A stretch of 7,487 nucleotides of DNA from Actinomycetota bacterium. Lineage in GTDB: Bacteria; Actinomycetota; Actinomycetes; Nanopelagicales; Nanopelagicaceae. The notes beneath the pieces were generated by a model, which was not told where the DNA came from, did no database searches, and saw only the letters and a list, made by a program, of their open reading frames with translations. The position numbers and the translations under genes were made by a program. The DNA lies in NCBI GenBank assembly GCA_009699825.1, contig WLNM01000051.1, positions 1-7,487 of the forward strand. Reading direction: 5' to 3'. Positions 4,635 through 7,487 of the stretch are shown here, in pieces; the stretch's first letter is position 1; the number at the start of each line of letters is the position of its first letter.

Positions 4635-6014
4635 ATGGCAACGGATCGTTTAGAAAATATTGTTGGTCTTGCAAAGCGTCGCGGATTTGTTTATCCCTCA
4701 TCAGAAATTTACGGTGGGTTGCGCGCATCATGGGATTACGGCCCACTCGGTGTTGAATTAAAAAATAACGTTAAACGCCAATGGTGGAAGTCCATGGTCA
4801 CTGGCCGCGAAGATATTGTCGGTATCGATTCATGCGTCATCTTGGCTAAAGAAGTCTGGGAAGCATCTGGACACGTTGCAACTTTTTCTGATCCGCTTAC
4901 GGAGTGCACCGCTTGCCATAAGCGTTATCGCGCTGATCATTTACTTGAAGCGTATGAAGCTAAACATAAGAAAGCTGCAGCATCGCTGACAGAAATAAAT
5001 TGCCCAGCTTGCGGCAACAAAGGTCAATTTACCGAACCAAAACAATTTAGCGGAATGCTCAAAACATATCTTGGGCCAGTTGAAGATGAATCTGGTCTTG
5101 CATTCTTGCGCCCAGAAACAGCCCAAGGAATATTTATTAACTTTGATCAAGTGATGACAACTTCACGCAAGAAACCACCTTTTGGAATTGGGCAAATCGG
5201 AAAATCTTTCCGTAATGAAATTACGCCAGGTAACTTTATTTTCAGAACTCGTGAATTTGAGCAGATGGAGATGGAGTTCTTTGTAGTTCCCGGAACCGAT
5301 GAAGAGTGGCACCAATATTGGATTGATACTCGCATGGCTTGGTATGTCGATCTTGGAATTAATCCGGAGCGTCTGCGTATCTATGATCATCCAAAAGAAA
5401 AGTTGTCGCACTATTCAAAGCGTACGGCAGATATCGAATATAAATTTGAATTCGCTGGCACTGAATGGGGCGAACTCGAAGGCATTGCTAATCGCACTGA
5501 CTTTGATTTAAAGGCTCACTCTGCTGCATCCGGAAAAGATCTTTCGTACTTTGATCAAGAAAAAAATGAGCGATGGACTCCATTTGTTATCGAACCTGCT
5601 GCAGGTGTTGATCGCGCAACGCTTACTTTCTTAATGGATGCATTCACTGAAGATGAAGCACCAAATAGCAAAGGTGAAATGGAAAAGCGTGCGGTACTCA
5701 AACTCGATTATCGTCTAGCGCCAATTAAAGTTGCTGTACTTCCACTTTCTCGCAATGCTGATCTGTCTCCTAAAGCACGTGACCTTGCTGCACAATTACG
5801 CAAGAACTGGAATATCGATTTCGATGATGCCGGTGCTATTGGTCGTCGTTATCGCCGTCAAGATGAAATCGGAACTCCGTACTGCATCACTATTGACTTT
5901 GAAACACTTGAAGATCATGCAGTAACAATTCGCGATCGTGACACGATGGCACAAGAGCGCATTGCACTCGATCAGGTTGAAGCATGGTTAGCGCCACGAC
6001 TACTCGGTTGCTAA
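4635..6014 (+). CDS. glyS: Glycyl-tRNA synthetase, dimeric (alpha2) class II type
   Basis: Charges tRNA-Gly with glycine using ATP, in the cytosol. From the ATG at 4635 it is 459 residues, the expected size of the single-chain type used by Actinobacteria. The N-terminus MATDRLENIVGLAKRRGFVYPSS is canonical, followed by GGLRASWDYGPLG. An insertion holds C91-x2-C94 and C123-x2-C126, a probable zinc site. Class II motif 2 appears as F192-RNEI with the following RTREFEQMEMEFF, and motif 3 as GVDRATL with R327. The C-terminal anticodon-binding domain starts near APIKVAVLPLS and includes IGRRYRRQDEIGTPYCI. No key motif is missing. The start choice rests on GGAG 8 nt upstream; an upstream in-frame TTG at 4596 is less likely. 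A palindrome precedes the gene, and its 3' end overlaps dusB by up to 31 nt, suggesting co-expression. Some databases name this protein GlyQS. Confidence 0.95.
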   Translation: MATDRLENIVGLAKRRGFVYPSSEIYGGLRASWDYGPLGVELKNNVKRQWWKSMVTGREDIVGIDSCVILAKEVWEASGHVATFSDPLTECTACHKRYRADHLLEAYEAKHKKAAASLTEINCPACGNKGQFTEPKQFSGMLKTYLGPVEDESGLAFLRPETAQGIFINFDQVMTTSRKKPPFGIGQIGKSFRNEITPGNFIFRTREFEQMEMEFFVVPGTDEEWHQYWIDTRMAWYVDLGINPERLRIYDHPKEKLSHYSKRTADIEYKFEFAGTEWGELEGIANRTDFDLKAHSAASGKDLSYFDQEKNERWTPFVIEPAAGVDRATLTFLMDAFTEDEAPNSKGEMEKRAVLKLDYRLAPIKVAVLPLSRNADLSPKARDLAAQLRKNWNIDFDDAGAIGRRYRRQDEIGTPYCITIDFETLEDHAVTIRDRDTMAQERIALDQVEAWLAPRLLGC

Positions 6015-7150
6015 AACCACTCACCCTTCCGCTAGCAAGTGGCGATCATTTAATTGATCCGCCAGTTGTATTGGCGCCAATGGCTGGCATAACTAATGCG
6101 CCTTTTCGAATGCTATGTCGCGAACAAGGTGCGGGTTTATTTGTCTCTGAAATGGTTACGGCTCGCGCACTAATAGAACGACGTCCAGAAACGCTGCGCA
6201 TGATCGAGCCTGGTAAAGGTGAATGGCCACGTTCTGTTCAGTTATATAGCGTTGATCCACACACAATGCGGGCTGCCGTAACAATGTTAGGTAAAGAAAA
6301 CTTAGTTGATCACATAGATATGAACTTTGGTTGTCCTGTTCCAAAAGTAACACGCAAAGGTGGGGGAGCAGCGCTTCCATACAAGCGAAATCTTTTTAGC
6401 GCAATTGTTGGTGCAGCAGTTGAAGCCGCCAAACCATTTGGAATTCCAGTTACAGTAAAAATGCGCATCGGTATTGATAGCGATCATCACACGTATTTAG
6501 AAGCCGCAAAGTCAGCCGCCGATCTCGGTGTTGCATGGGTTGCATTGCATGCGCGCACCGCAGCACAAATGTATGAAGGTAAATCTGATTGGTCTGCAAT
6601 TACTCGTCTTGTGGATCATCTCAAACCAACAGGTGTACCAGTACTAGGAAACGGTGATATTTGGTCAGGCGCTGATGGCATTGAAATGGTGCGCCAAACG
6701 CAGTGCGCTGGCGTAGTTGTTGGTCGTGGCTGCCTTGGACGTCCGTGGTTATTTTCCGATTTAGTCAGTGCATTTAATGGTGGAACTGAACGAACTTTGC
6801 CAACTCTGCACCAGGTACGCGAAGTGATGTTTCGGCACGGAGAATTAATTGTCGATTACTTCGAATCTGAAGATCGTGGTTGCCGTGATTTGCGTAAACA
6901 TATGGCGTGGTATCTCAAAGGTTTTAGAGTTCACCGCGAATTACGTCGTGAATTTGGATTAATCGAATCCCTTCCACACTTTCGTAAATTATTGGACCAA
7001 TTAGATGATCAGCCATATCCAATTGAAGTTGGCGAAAAACCTCGAGGGCGCACTAGCCATGGTCGCCCAGTTACTTTGCCTGATCGTTGGTTAGATGATC
7101 CCGATGAGATGGCTGCAATCGAACTAGAAGATGCGTTTTCAGGTGGCTGA
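5984..7150 (+). CDS. dusB: tRNA-dihydrouridine synthase (DusB-like)
   Basis: Reduces specific uridines of tRNA to dihydrouridine using FMN and NADPH. The TIM-barrel domain shows V29-LAPMAGITNAPFR (FMN-binding start), MNFGC117PVPKVTRKGGGAAL with the catalytic cysteine C117, VTVK159MRIG, H189-ART, GNGDI (222-226) and VVGRGCLGRPW (245-255), all FMN or phosphate contacts. The helical tRNA-binding domain follows from about residue 270 (RKHMAWYLKGFR). At 388 residues it is longer than the roughly 320-330 of enterobacterial DusB. The extra C-terminal tail (GRTSHGRPVTLPDRWLDDPDE) is, from memory, usual in actinobacterial members. The ATG at 5984 overlaps glyS by 31 nt and has only a weak AGG (5974-5976). 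A TTG at 6008 would shorten the protein by 8 residues and the overlap to 7 nt; either is possible. The stop overlaps the next ATG by one base (TGATG). Confidence 0.92.
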   Translation: MVSATTTRLLKPLTLPLASGDHLIDPPVVLAPMAGITNAPFRMLCREQGAGLFVSEMVTARALIERRPETLRMIEPGKGEWPRSVQLYSVDPHTMRAAVTMLGKENLVDHIDMNFGCPVPKVTRKGGGAALPYKRNLFSAIVGAAVEAAKPFGIPVTVKMRIGIDSDHHTYLEAAKSAADLGVAWVALHARTAAQMYEGKSDWSAITRLVDHLKPTGVPVLGNGDIWSGADGIEMVRQTQCAGVVVGRGCLGRPWLFSDLVSAFNGGTERTLPTLHQVREVMFRHGELIVDYFESEDRGCRDLRKHMAWYLKGFRVHRELRREFGLIESLPHFRKLLDQLDDQPYPIEVGEKPRGRTSHGRPVTLPDRWLDDPDEMAAIELEDAFSGG

Positions 7151-7487
7151 TGTTTATTTTTAGATTCATTCGCCGCGTATTCACAATTATCTTTCTAGTA
7201 ATTTTGGCTATCCCAACCTATGCAATTGGCAAAACTTATTACTCCGCACACTATCCAGTTGCGCGTGAAGCCGATGCAATTGTCGTCATGGGTGCCGCGC
7301 AATTTGATGGTCGTCCCGGCGATGTATTGGAAGCGCGATTAACTGAAGCAAAGAGAATTTATGATTTAGGACTTGCTCCACTAATTATTACTGTTGGTGC
7401 AAAAGCTCCGGGAGATCGCACAACTGAAGCAGCTTCTGGAAAAGTATGGCTTGTCTCTGCCGGAGTTCCTGCACGCAACATAGTCGC
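7150..7487 (+). CDS. DUF218 (YdcF/SanA/ElyC-like) membrane-anchored protein, N-terminal part
   Basis: The ATG at 7150 shares its A with the dusB TGA, and AGGTGG at 7141-7146 can serve as the Shine-Dalgarno, so it is translationally coupled. 112 codons are seen before the right edge. A short basic N-terminus (MFIFRFIRR) leads into one hydrophobic helix (about residues 10-28), a probable membrane anchor with the rest outside the cytoplasm. Then comes the DUF218 core: ADAIVVMGAAQFDGRPGDVLEARLTEA (from about residue 44) and APLIITVGAKAPGDRTTEAASGK (about 79-101). The 'VxGAAQ.DG.PS/GxVLxxRL' and 'GDRTTEA' motifs are characteristic. Homologues affect cell-envelope integrity and vancomycin sensitivity in enterics, but no reaction is established for this branch. 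The C-terminal part is outside the window. Confidence 0.85.
   Translation, partial: MFIFRFIRRVFTIIFLVILAIPTYAIGKTYYSAHYPVAREADAIVVMGAAQFDGRPGDVLEARLTEAKRIYDLGLAPLIITVGAKAPGDRTTEAASGKVWLVSAGVPARNIV

Noticed and set aside
4522..4746. Minus-strand ORF of 74 codons across the ABM-glyS gap
   Set aside because: It overlaps both neighbouring coding regions, has no recognisable domain and no start signal.

Overview
The window looks like a stretch of conserved chromosomal housekeeping genes from a small-genome, moderate-to-low-GC actinobacterium. A freshwater acI/Nanopelagicales-type organism is my best guess. Reasons: the long actinobacterial LeuA, UppS and DusB protein forms, the actinobacterial gene order recO-uppS-(zinc gene)-glyS-dus, AT-leaning codon use, very tight gene spacing, and many apparent leaderless starts (TANNNT 6-7 nt before an ATG with no Shine-Dalgarno). 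The lineage is an inference; no rRNA or marker comparison was possible.

Layout. Positions 1-177 (minus) hold the N-terminal part of a DinB-superfamily-like protein, cut by the left edge. Positions 178-356 are a divergent promoter region and the structured leuA leader. In it I find a leaderless 15-codon leader peptide with consecutive Leu codons (236-283), a GC-rich hairpin whose loop contains the peptide's stop codon (265-301), and an H-type pseudoknot (301-340) that ends 3 nt before the leuA Shine-Dalgarno. This matches the position and type of the LEU element described upstream of actinobacterial leuA. leuA (357-2072), recO (2096-2827) and uppS (2824-3522) follow on the plus strand. A ZIP-family metal transporter (3519-4253, minus) converges on uppS, with the two stop codons sharing a TTAA. 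It diverges from a small ABM-domain (dimeric alpha/beta-barrel) gene (4286-4570) across only 32 bp. glyS (4635-6014), dusB (5984-7150) and a DUF218/YdcF-like membrane-anchored protein (7150 to the right edge) form a close-packed run with overlapping ends.

How the genes fit together. leuA carries out the first committed step of leucine synthesis and is very likely controlled at the RNA level by its leader. recO (DNA repair) and uppS (cell-wall lipid carrier) are translationally linked by an ATGA overlap. The ZIP gene sits where, from memory, other actinobacteria keep zinc-homeostasis genes (zur, smtB or a zinc ABC transporter) between uppS and glyS, so it may be the local substitute. glyS and dusB are translation and tRNA-modification genes. 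The least described parts are regulatory: the leuA leader, the dyad between the ZIP and ABM genes, and an imperfect 22-bp palindrome before glyS. I see no mobile elements, CRISPR arrays, tRNA or rRNA genes.
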